A stretch of 64,000 bases of DNA from assembly GCF_000001735.4 (NCBI RefSeq), contig NC_003074.8:9610101-9674100 (forward strand), read 5' to 3'. Shown here piece by piece: positions 1 to 10,404 of the stretch. The position numbers were made by a program, and so were the translations under genes. The notes under the pieces were generated by a model. That model was not told where the DNA came from. It worked only from the letters and a program-made list of their open reading frames with translations, and searched no databases. Position 1 is the stretch's first letter; every line of letters starts with the position of its first letter. This stretch comes from Arabidopsis thaliana. Lineage: Eukaryota > Streptophyta > Magnoliopsida > Brassicales > Brassicaceae.

Positions 1-1315
1 GGAGATTATATATGGTATAATGAAGATTGGTGATTTCTTATGGAAAGGAGAGAAAATTAATGGGAACGACCATGATTTTGTAAGAATTATAGAGAACAAC
101 AATGATTTTGAAAGAGAGAACTGAAAATGATGAAAAACAAAAGAATATGGAAGAGAGAGAGATGATAAAAAGAAGATAATTTCTCACCCACACGATCTCA
201 ACAATAATGAGTTTAAAATTATTGCGTAATCACTACTTTAGGGGTAAATTGGTCCAATTTTCTCTCAAAAAGATGGCAAAGTGCTCACTCTCTCATAAGT
301 GTCTCAAAAAGAATAATATTATCAAAAAGTGCCTAAACGTGTCACAATCCCTTTGTTATTTTATATAGATGATGTATTTAATTGGATTTTTTTTTTTTAG
401 TTATTTTCTAATTCATCCTAATTTTAATATGTAGAAAAAATAACTAAAATATTTATGTATTTATGTATTTATCTGTGTAGTTGATGTGAAGGGATACTTG
501 AGACAAGAGAGAGGACTAGAGGAGCTTGAACGTGGAGGTTCGATTCTTTACGAGAAATTTGTCAAATCTGTTGTCTGTTGAATGATGTTTATTTTTCTTT
601 TCCTAAGGATCTTTTGTGTATTATTTTCGATTGAGAGAGAACATGTTATAGTTTTCTGATGAAAGCAGCTGTTTTTGTTTTGAAGTTTGTAATTGTTAAG
701 TTCTCTAGTTGCTGCACCAGAAAGGTTATATGTTCTATACTTTGTTGCTAAATCAACCGTGATCCCAAGACTAATTTCAGAATGTTCCTTGTTTTAAATC
801 CGGTTACGACGATCATTTTCTGATAAGAGAGCTCACATGTGGGAGATCATGAGTCATGTATGAGGAACAAAAGAGAAGCAGAGTATTGAATAGATAGAAG
901 AGTATAGAAGAAGTTATGCTTGTATTGATGTGTGTGTAAGAAAAGTATGGTTTCTTAGAGGAGAGTTAGGAGATTTCTTGAACAAAAGTTCATTGTTAGG
1001 GCTTGATGCTTTGGAAGAGTTTCATATATTAGTTTCCCAGTGGGATGGTAATAGTAGTTTAAATTTCAAGAAATTAACAATGATACTTGGGATGTTACCA
1101 AAAACCTGCAAGAAAACCTTGATTGCTGATTTTGAATTCCAAGGAATCAGTGTCACAGTCCCAAAGGAACAAGTTTGTTTCCTTGAGACTGATGAGTGTC
1201 TAACTTTTCTGATAAAATGTGAATTATATTACCCAAAGGAACAAGTTTATTTACAAAAGCTTGGGGGCAGGAGCTTCTAGGGCCAAAAAAATATTAAACA
1301 TCCGTAGATAAACTA
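1..1315. other. Intergenic, no recognised gene
   Basis: AT-rich DNA without a family I recognise. An open frame on plus at 930-1280 (116 codons) contains an internal near-repeat of the words PKEQVCFLE and PKEQVYLQK. It has no domain I know, no clear splice partners and ordinary AT-rich composition. It may be a remnant of a gene or a chance frame. I see no RNA gene here. Confidence 0.4.
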
Positions 1316-1555
1316 TTACATAGAAACATAGAAACTTGAAAGCATGGGAGAATCATTGGGAGAGCAGCCTAATCGGAAACGCCTTGCTAGAAGAATGTCT
1401 TTGATGTTTCTCTCGATCTGATTGAAGACCACCGCAAAAGTAACTGAGACATAATCATGATACCTGATGTTTCTTTCTTTCCATATCAAGTAGATTGTTG
1501 CTTGAACAGCAATTCGCTTCAAGGTTGAAGAGAGAGTAGGAGTCGTTAACAACAA
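1316..1555 (-). pseudogene. C-terminal fragment of a LINE reverse transcriptase
   Basis: The 79-codon frame reads like the extreme C-terminus of plant non-LTR (LINE) polyproteins, the region after the reverse transcriptase that carries the zf-RVT segment. The typical pattern is a run such as QATIYLIWKERN, then a helix of the type VVFNQIERNIKDILLARR. The reverse transcriptase core, the endonuclease and a poly(A) tail are not visible next to it. It is therefore most likely a truncated relic upstream of its own 3' end, or a piece caught next to the DC1 gene. Family recognition is from pattern only. Confidence 0.5.
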
Positions 1556-1595
1556 GCAGAAGATAAGGGTCTAACTTTGTGATTCTATAATTGTT

Positions 1596-3068
1596 TCAGA
1601 AAGACAACTTGACAGAAAGAGAACTAATTAGCAGAGCTACCTCGCCAGCTTGAAATCCCCGAAAGAAACCCAGTTCACCTCTTGTGGGTATACAATACAC
1701 GGAACAGAAGAAAGATGAAAGTGAGACTAAAATTATTCTCTGTGGACAACGATTATGACAGGATGAGCAAATAGGTCGAGATATACCCATAAAGTTAGGC
1801 AGAATCAATAGCGATCCCCTAGAGATAGACCATGATGAACGAGGCTTCAAGTATAAGTCCTTCCCAAGCATACATGTAATGTGTAGGTGGACACAACAAT
1901 ACTCATCACACTTATAAAACCCTTCTTCAGGATTTATTTTCCCCTCACAAGCTTCACACCAATAGGTCATGCTACTTGTCTTCTTCCCATAAAAAAGAGG
2001 GAGTATGTGTTTATCATGCTTATACCTCACTTTTTGAGGTAAAGTAGCACATTTGAAACACAAAGCAAAGTCACACTCTTCCTCAATGCAATTGAAGGTT
2101 TCCTTGGTGTAATAACCTCGCGCTTCGGCGCAAACCGAACAGTTTCTTTCCTCATCTGGTTTGGATGTTAGGAATAAAGGATGCATATGACTTGGATGAA
2201 GTAAAGGCTCCGAAATTCTGGCGCACTGCACATGTAGCCTAAAATCGCAATTTCTTTCACTGCACTCATAGAAGAAACCAGCTATACACAACGAAGGACA
2301 AGCTGAACAAATATCACGATCAGAATTAATCGAATACCCGACAGGTCTGAGAGGGTTATCTGTTACTAAAGTGAGTTGATGTGGATGTATCGGGTGATCT
2401 AATCTGCGAGAAAGTTTTGCACATTCTTCATGTAGAATGAAATCACATTGCAAGCAAGAGTAGGAGTTACCAAAATAAATAGGCATGATGCATGCTTGAC
2501 ACAGCTTATTCTCGTCGTAATCTTTGCTGGTGTTCTCATCAAGTGTCAAATGATGATGTTCATGACTGAAATGTTGTATGATTCCATCGCTTATCGTCAC
2601 GAATGGCTCAAGTTCTTCCACTTCTTCTTCTGACTCTCCTTCACGTCCTATACCATCCCAAACATTTGTTTGAGTGGCGCATTTTGAATGAACCGCATAA
2701 AAACAACCGTTCTTGATGCAATGATACCCCCCGTAATCATTGTTAATCTTCCGGCGGCAAACACCACAAATACCATCTCCTTTTGGGAAAGAATGGGTAA
2801 AAGAGATACAATGGAGGTGGCGAGAAATCCGTATGACATGAGGTAAGCTAAAACAGCTTTGATGAACGATAAAGTCGCAAGGGGGACATATATAGAAAAC
2901 CAAATTTGAATGTTTGAAGGCGCATAGGCTGCAAGTTTGGGGATCCTGACTTGGAAACACAGCAAGTGTATGCTCATGCCACTTGGGTTGGTCGATAGAC
3001 AAGACTGGTGATTTCTTGGCACATGTAAATTTGAGCCCAAAATCGCAAGGAGAACAAAAATAAAACAT
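1596..3068 (-). CDS. DC1 (C1-like zinc finger) domain protein
   Basis: The 490-residue frame is built almost entirely from DC1 modules, the plant version of the C1 diacylglycerol-type zinc finger (H-CxxC-HxxC pattern). About six complete modules can be seen, with cores such as CSLCAF and CDFIVHQSC near residues 45-70, CGVCRRK near 100, CQACIM near 190, CSACPS near 250, CSVCAE near 310 and CEACEG near 370. The C-terminus ends in the usual PICSSC pattern and then an unusual 30-residue tail. Such proteins are thought to bind zinc and perhaps lipid or protein partners; their roles are mostly unknown. Start choice: the frame stays open upstream of the first ATG to an acceptor-like site near 3113 (reading CYCCHEVLHDD), so the first module is cut in half if translation starts at 3068. 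An upstream exon may exist, or the 5' end may be lost. I recall At3g26250 as the local match. Confidence 0.85.
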   Translation of the reverse strand: MFYFCSPCDFGLKFTCAKKSPVLSIDQPKWHEHTLAVFPSQDPQTCSLCAFKHSNLVFYICPPCDFIVHQSCFSLPHVIRISRHLHCISFTHSFPKGDGICGVCRRKINNDYGGYHCIKNGCFYAVHSKCATQTNVWDGIGREGESEEEVEELEPFVTISDGIIQHFSHEHHHLTLDENTSKDYDENKLCQACIMPIYFGNSYSCLQCDFILHEECAKLSRRLDHPIHPHQLTLVTDNPLRPVGYSINSDRDICSACPSLCIAGFFYECSERNCDFRLHVQCARISEPLLHPSHMHPLFLTSKPDEERNCSVCAEARGYYTKETFNCIEEECDFALCFKCATLPQKVRYKHDKHILPLFYGKKTSSMTYWCEACEGKINPEEGFYKCDEYCCVHLHITCMLGKDLYLKPRSSWSISRGSLLILPNFMGISRPICSSCHNRCPQRIILVSLSSFFCSVYCIPTRGELGFFRGFQAGEVALLISSLSVKLSF

Positions 3069-3664
3069 ACTTGTGGTATCGTCATGGAGAACTTCGTGAC
3101 AGCAATAGCATTGCCTAAAAAAATGATTATGAATTCGAAAAGAATATAGAAACTAACTATGGCTGAATAGTACCTGTCGGAAATATACTTTAAATGACTA
3201 TAGACTCCTTACAATAGGTTTTTGGTTCAGGGGACAAATAGCTTCATAGGCATATCATTTCAAATTTTGAAATTTGAAATCACCCGGAGCCCAAAGTTGG
3301 TTTGAAGACGCAACCGATATAGACTATAATTTCAAGAAAATGAATAATTTTCATTTATATCAGAAAATATGCTCTAAACAGAAAACCCTAGCGCCTATTC
3401 CGTTTCTCTCTCTGTTGAAGAACATACCTGCAGAAAAAAAAAACCACATGCGACATCAAAATCCCGTTTAAAATCTGTCGATTCGTGTGTTTGTGCTACA
3501 TACGGGGTCGAATCCATCAATCCCGAAGGTAAATATTGTTAGATCTGGATTTTAAAGCACACAATTAGTATATTTCACAAGGGATTTAGTTTAGTAACTG
3601 TTGATAAGCAAATAAAGTTCTCGTCGTCGCAGGTGAAATCTGTATACGCTAATACTGTTTCTAG

Positions 3665-6600
3665 ATGGCGAACCACCCTCTTCCTCGTCGGTTGTTTCGG
3701 GCTGGATCTGAACCAAACGGTGAAAGAGTCCAGTCTTACAATGAGTTATCTTTAATCGATGACATCGCCAACGCTCTAGATGAAGACGACATGAAGATTC
3801 TACGGAAATCGCAGTTTGGAAAATTATTTGATATCCCGGAGGGAGCCGCGTATTCTGGGAAGCTTATTCACTTTCTTCTAACGAGGCAGCTAGTTGTTAG
3901 CAAGGAAAATGAAATCTGGGTAATATTCTCTGGTTCCCCAATTCGGTTTTCGATATCTGAGTTTGAAAGAGTAACTGGGCTCAACTACAACAAACTCCCT
4001 CATGTCAAAGAGAGAAAGGGGAAACGAAAATTACTTCCTGGCAAGTATTGGTACAACTTATTTGACTGGAGTGATGTATCTGTTGAGTGGGTTGTTGGTA
4101 GGCTGAAGAAACGAATGGTTGAAGATCAAGGAATTCGTCTACGGTACGCTACTCTAGCCCTCATTGATGGCGTCTTGTGCCCGACGTCGGATAGAAGCAA
4201 AATATCTCCGGTACATGCGGACATGGCAGAAAATCTGGATAAGTTTCTTAATCATCCGTGGGGAACTACATCTTTTTTATTGACGTTGAAGAGTGTTACA
4301 GCAAGGGGTGCTGATAAGCTTATGCAGAAATATGTCACGGTTCAGGGATTCCCACACGCAATCCAACTATTGTTCCTTGAAAGTGTGCCTCGAATTAGGG
4401 AATTGCAATTCCCTGAGGTTGACGAAGATGATGACTCAGATATGGAGGAAACACAGAAGGAAATAGAGCGTCTATGGAGCTTGAAGTTGGATATTGTCTG
4501 GAAAGTCGATAGGCAGTCCCAAGTAATCGTTGCATTTCGTCCTTTTATAAAATACATACTATTATACTTTATATCATGTTATATAAAACTTTAGTTAATG
4601 TACTTCTACATAACATGATTTTAAATTGTCTAGCATGTATTAACTTAAAATAGCGTACTTATTGGGATTGCAGTATGTGAAGGGTAATTTTAGAGATTTA
4701 ATACAATTAGTCTACGTTATTTGAGGGTGTATTATGATTTATTGATAAATCACATCCTTTAAATATATGTAACATGTTTTAATTTAATCAACCGTGTTAT
4801 GTTTGGTCTGGAGTTGGGTTTTAATCTAGTTGTTCTATGGGATACCGTAATAATGTATTGACTACTTTACATAAGTTTTGTATTGCATTACGTTAAGGGT
4901 AATGTTAGAGATTTATTAAAATTAGTCTACATTATGTCGCTTTTAATATGATTTATTGATAAATCGCATGTTGTATATATATTTCACATGATTTAATTTA
5001 ATCACCCGTGTAATGTTTCGTCTGTAGTTGGGCGTAAATCTTGTTGGTTTAGGGGATAACGTAATAATGTATTAGATATTTTACTATAGCTTCTTTTTGT
5101 TTTAAATTTATATCATCTGATATTTATGAATATTCTCTGGCTTTTAAACGTAAAACTAAACATTCTTTATTAATAACAATAGCATGATCTTAAATTAAGA
5201 AATCTTGATTTTTTTGCAGACCAAAGTCACATCTGTTATGAGTGGTACAGCTAATGGTGACCCTTTCTCGAGAGGGTGGATTGATGACGTAGCTGATCCT
5301 CGTGTTGACAGCTTATTGCAACTTATTAGAGAGGATCACCTATTTAAGGGATCCATGTTCTTAGGTGGTGTAGTCCCTGATTCTTTGCCTGATGAAAGGA
5401 ATGACAACAGCGATGTTTGTAGCACTCATGATTGTGGTGATGATGACAACAACCAAACTAATGAAACCATGGATGCCTCCTCCAAAACTCGTAAAGCTAA
5501 AGGCCAGTTTAGCATACCAGACTCGATCAAAAACTATATTGACAAGAAAGACAAGCGAATGGAGACTCGTATGTTGAAGGCTATAGCTGATTCGGAGGCT
5601 AGATTAAGCACCTTACTGAGAGCAACCCATGGCAAACATCATGTGTACGAAGAGGTTCAACGTCCTGGAGTGGGTGTGAAGGGAGGATCTGTTGTTGATA
5701 TGGATACATCTGTGGGAGTGCATACCATGAAGAATAGTGCAACAGATATTCTTGATCAAGTTTTAGGGGAAGTGATGGAAGATATCAATGATGATTCACC
5801 TACCCAGCCGACAAATACTAAACATCGCTTATTTCCGAAGGCAAAGCCACTGAACCGTAGTTTGCTGGTAATAATTTATAAGTTTATCTTCTTTTACCTT
5901 TTATTTGTTAACATTTATTACTTCTATAACTGTTTGTCATCTGCAGAAGAGGAGGAGAGTACACAATAGTTCAACGTCTACCACCCTTCCACTTGTGGAG
6001 GTAGACACTAGGTCAGGAGATATTGCTGCTTCTGTAGAGAAACCTCAACAGCAAGTTAAAGGTTCCGGGATTGTTGGCGACTCCGATGAAGTACCTCAGG
6101 ATGGAAATCATGACAGTCCGTCAAGCAGTGATTCACCAAATCCTGATGAAGCTCCCCAACTACAGGTTCCAGTTAATCCTGACACAGAATACAATGCTTA
6201 TATTGAATCGGAGCCAAACATTACGGAACCATCTATGGTATTGCATTCACCTTTTGGAACTAAGAATCCATCCTCTTTGCAAGTTGTTGAATTACCATGT
6301 TTTACCAATTCATTGGTTCTATTTCGGTTCATTGATGTTTGTTTTTTGGTTTTCCAGTTTCAGGCAGATGAGAATAGCAATGATAAATCCACCCCACACC
6401 CACCAGATGATGAGATTGTGTCGGGGAAAGACGAAGAAACAATCGCTGCCCCACCTACTCTAAGTGATGCGGTTAGACCTGATACTCTGTATTGTTAGTT
6501 TGTATGATGTCATCTTACCACATATTTATGTTGTGGGTTTGATGTTTGTTTTTTTGTTTTCCAGTTTCAGGCAGATGAGAATAGCAATGATAAATCTACC

Positions 6601-8397
6601 CCACACCCACAAGATGATGAGATTGTGTCAGGGAAAGACGAAGAAACAATCGTTGCCCCACCTACTCTAAGTGATGCGGTTAGATCTGAGTCTCTGTATT
6701 GTTAGTTTGTATGATGTCATCTTACCACATATTTATGTTGTGGGTTTGATGTAGGCTAATTTATCCAAACCAGAGGGTGGAAGCATTGTTTCTGACAGAG
6801 ATGCACATAGAATAGCAGATACTCCTGCTTTAAATGATGAGGTAAGAGCTGAATTACATAAAAAACATTAGATGCGCTATAATGTATCACATTTTAATGT
6901 TTCCCCCACGTTGTAGGCCAATTTATCCAGCTCGGTGATACAAAATTCTTCGGTCGCAGGCTCCCCGCCAACTGAATTAGTGGCCCGCGATGACAAGGTT
7001 GCTATGAATGAGTTAGAGTCTTAGTAGATATGAATTTCATAGGTTCTTAGGGGCATCATTGTTAGAACTCAGTTTATCTGGTTATGGTTTTGTTTTTAAA
7101 ATAACGGATTTTATTTCCACAACGTTCTATATTTCTAAAGTTCACGTGGTTTTGTTATAAAACTAAGGGACATGCTTTATAACTATATAACATACATTAG
7201 TTTATATTAGTTCTCGTCGTAGTTGGTCATGAGTTTTATTTAAAACACGGTTGATTTAAGTTGGTTAAGGTTTTATATTCTTGAACAGCATGTGTTAATT
7301 ATAAAGTGCATGTTAAACATTTGCTTATGAGGACAAATATCATGCATTATATAAAACATGAAAGTGCTTTTTAATAAAAACTCGTGAATTTAGTGTATAT
7401 GTCAGATTATTTCTAACTAATCTTCCATTTTTCTCAGCTCAAACCTGTAACACTTATTTCATCCTCCAAGAGTAGTAGGACGGTTATATTTGGTCATGAT
7501 GTTAGCCGCATTGCTAAGATTAATCGTTTATATGCACTGACTTGGTATTCTTTCCTCATCTTTGTTATGCTATGATAATTTCATTTCATTTTAATTAACT
7601 TAATTATAACCTATCTACCCGGTGTTTTAGGCCCATTGATTTTGGTGCTGATCGGACCTTGTCTTCATCGGAACTCCGGGATATTGTAGAATTGAAGGCA
7701 GTCGTGCCTAGTTTGGTATTATATATATATATCCACAGATTCAAATATACAGCTATTTATTTTCATCCATGAAGAGTCCTTTAACAGCGTAAATCCATTT
7801 ACTATTCCTCAGGTTATGGACATATTCATAAACTGCATAAGGATTGATTGGACAGCAAAAAATATCATAGAGAAGCAGCAAGATGTAACATTCATTGATT
7901 CGGCATTTGCCAATGAATTATGCAAGCATTACCCCAAATTCTCGAAGACAGCTGACAAGGGAATGTATGGGTTTGACCATGATCTACTAGAATGCACTCC
8001 CTCCGGGTTTGGAAGGGTCTACTTTCCCTTTCTCGTCGACTCAAAGCATTGGGTGGGGCTATGTCTTGATGTGAATTCAAAAGTCATTACTGTTCTAGAC
8101 TGCTATACAGGATTATGGCGTGAAACCAAGTTGAAGAATATCCTTTCGCCCTTGGCTGAAATGCTACCTTACCTTTTTCGTTTTGCTTCAAAGAAGGGTG
8201 GGGAAAAGAAACTTCGATTGAAAGCTGTTGTTGTTAACAGGGAAAATGAAGTTCCACTGGCTGATGCTGTACAATATTCGGGTGTTTTTGCTGCTCATTT
8301 AATAGAAGTGCATGCCGAGGGTGGGATTCAGTCATGCAAGGAAGTGACCCACGTTTCTGTGGTGACTGCTGCAAAAAAATATTTTATTGCTGGGTAA
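3665..8397 (+). CDS. KI-MULE ULP-like protein (DUF1985 plus C48-like domain)
   Basis: Ten exons fit with GT-AG sites and consistent phases: 3665-4522, 5220-5867, 5947-6237, 6364-6471, 6571-6678, 6755-6841, 6917-6997, 7438-7544, 7631-7715 and 7813-8397. They give 985 residues with no stop. Exon 1 is a DUF1985-type domain of plant transposon proteins. The middle is acidic, low-complexity and partly made of duplicated exons. The last exon resembles the C48 (Ulp1, SUMO protease) fold: the His motif HWVGLCLD and the Asp motif VLDCYTG are present. The nucleophile motif, normally DCG, reads YSGVF, and the usual upstream Gln also appears to be absent, so SUMO cleavage is unlikely. The frame is intact although the transposase of the same element is not. 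The role of KI ULP-like proteins is unknown. Confidence 0.75.
4681..5090 (+). repeat. Tandem duplication inside intron 1 of the ULP-like gene
   Basis: Two diverged copies with a period of about 215 bp, starting at 4681 and 4896. Shared landmarks are AGGGTAAT, TTAGAGATTTA, GATTTATTGATAAATC and a closing stretch with GTAATAATGTATT. The duplication is old enough to carry many substitutions and small indels. It lies wholly in intron sequence. Confidence 0.8.
6334..6747 (+). repeat. 207-bp tandem duplication of an exon with its introns
   Basis: Copy 1 spans 6334-6540 and copy 2 spans 6541-6747, with a period of 207 bp and only a handful of differences. Each copy holds a 108-bp exon (6364-6471 and 6571-6678) with its own acceptor TTTCAG and donor GTTAGA. 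The exon length is a multiple of three and the phase is 0, so the duplication keeps the reading frame. The two exons encode nearly identical 36-residue acidic blocks that start with ADENSND. The low divergence suggests a recent event. Confidence 0.9.
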
Positions 8398-9218
8398 GAG
8401 TTGGCTAATGGGACGCTCGGAAACTGCACCTAGTTTTTTGTATTACTATCACCTTATTCTGTAATTTTGCAGAGACCTTTCCTAGGATATTAATGTTGTT
8501 TCGATGTATCGTTATTCTGTCTGTTTATATAATTACTACCTGATATTGTTTTATGTACCATAGTATTTACTTTGATGACATGTGTTTTTAAAATATAGAT
8601 GCATTAAAACTGATGCATCTACGAGAATTACGACTTTGTACTCTCTAGATATCTAAACCCAACAATTGTTAATATATATGCTTGTAAACAATCATGTTTA
8701 ATCGAAATTGCTTGTCTGTAAAGTTTATGACATGTTATGTTAGCGTACAACTTGTTATTCATAGATACATTTTTAAATTGTTTGATCTTAAACAAGGATT
8801 CTTAACTAATATTAATATACATGTAGGATGGCTTTTATTGTTTTGACATGTTCTGTTAGCATACAATTAGATGTTCACTGTTGCAAATGGAACTATTTAG
8901 TATTATTTAACTAATATAAATCAAACAACGAGACATTAGACATAATAATCATAACACAACATACATACAACATGTAATGTCAACAAACATTACGTTATTT
9001 TTAAGAGTTACCCGACTGGTGACAAGTTTCCACAGATACTAAAACATTAGACATACAACAAGTAAAACCCAGTCATATCATGTTATCGGCCGATTAGGAT
9101 GAGAAGCTCCTAACAGCTAACATCGCCGACAGAATTCTTTGGAACAAAAGAATATATAGCACTCTTCGCACCTATTATATATGTTGTGGATTGATACACA
9201 TGGGGGATGGGCCCCATT
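8398..9218. other. 3' flank of the ULP-like gene, no gene seen
   Basis: AT-rich sequence inside the MULE. It probably includes the 3' untranslated region of the ULP-like gene. I see no open frame with family similarity, RNA gene or clear repeat. Confidence 0.5.
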
Positions 9219-9601
9219 CTATGTAAGCCTGTAAACTGTACCTTGACGCACCGCCATTCGCTCAAGAGCTGCAAATAGAGAGTCTCCCATAGCGAATACC
9301 TCGGCCCAAGGTTGTGCAAACAACTGTTCAGTGAAAAACTCACCTAGCTCTTTCTCTCCACCACAAATTGTCAACATTGCCATCACAAACAGTGCCACAT
9401 CTACTTTGTTTATCGCTTTGAAAATGTGTTTTTAGCCATGTTTAAATCTTTTTCCCAACAAGCGTACATGAGCCCTTCCAAGTAATGTGCTTCGGGGTTG
9501 TTTGTCTCCAATGCGTCTTCAAATTGTTTTTTGAATAACCCACCCACCCGCATAAGTACAGGATTTTGTCTGTACTTTCTCATTTCAACTCGAGCTATCA
9601 T
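9219..9601 (-). pseudogene. F-box-type protein C-terminal fragment with one frameshift
   Basis: On minus, the frame starting at 9601 contains MRVGGLFKKQFEDALETN followed by HYLEGLMY. This resembles the alpha-helical repeat region behind the F-box in a Brassicaceae family (At2g35280/At1g67623 type), where a phrase like PEALYLEGL recurs. The frame breaks near 9416 after NTFSK: one missing base would join it to a second frame that begins AINKVDVALFVM and runs to a stop at 9219-9221. No F-box is present. The fragment sits between the ULP-like gene and mudrA, so it may be a host gene piece caught by the MULE. The family call is from memory of the pattern and moderately secure; the frameshift is seen directly. 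Confidence 0.55.
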
Positions 9602-10404
9602 GTGTGTATAGGGAGGATTATGTTATTCATTGGTCGGTGAGATTCATGTATATATAGGGCAATACTGGTGGAGTGTGTATACACACATTTATGTGGGGTT
9701 GGTGGTGGGTAGATAATGTGTGGTGGGAGTAAACTTATTGAGTTCTATTAAAATATTTCAAGTGGGACTGGAATCCTATGTAAACAGTGTTCATCGCATG
9801 TGTTGCAGTATAATAACATGTATTACGATTTATCTGCATGGTTGGCAAGAAAATAGCATCTGTACATGGAAAATAATTATTTAATTGAGCAGTTTTTGCA
9901 TCATGGATTAATTGCTACAATTTGATATGTGTCTTTTAAACCTTTTGGTCTAAGTGAAGTAATAGATGTGATGTTCTGTGTGTCATTTTACACTACAACA
10001 TGTACTTTTAATTAAACACTCGCGTCTTTACTTAATATCATGGGTCTGTCTACAAAAGGGGGAATTCAAAGTTTCTTACACAAAATCCAAAAAACAAAAT
10101 ATTTCCCTTTGCCTGGTAGAACATCATCTTCATTAAGGCACCAATAGGATTTGGGATTTCCTTGATTGCATTTTGTACGTAACGTTTAGGCGTCACCCTA
10201 ATCGCAACATCTAATTGCTAATATGTACATTAAACCAAGTTACCCTTCCTTTTACATATACCTCCATCCTTGATGGACTTCCCCTTGCATATATTACACA
10301 ACTTATAACCCATGAGCAAGACGCGATATACAATACCCCCTGCATATAATGTAATAACTTAATTAGTCGTGTTATTGTTTTGTACACCATGTTTTTTTTG
10401 TAAA
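9602..10404. other. MULE interior, no gene seen
   Basis: AT-rich sequence between the F-box-type fragment and the 3' end of mudrA. Open frames here are short and without family similarity. I see no RNA gene. Confidence 0.5.

Noticed and set aside
930-1280. 116-codon open frame as a gene
   Set aside because: No family similarity, no splice partners and a doubtful start. Kept only as a comment in the intergenic entry.
2648-3085. 145-codon frame on minus
   Set aside because: A shadow of the DC1 gene in another frame; the Cys/His pattern is only in the frame that ends at 1596.
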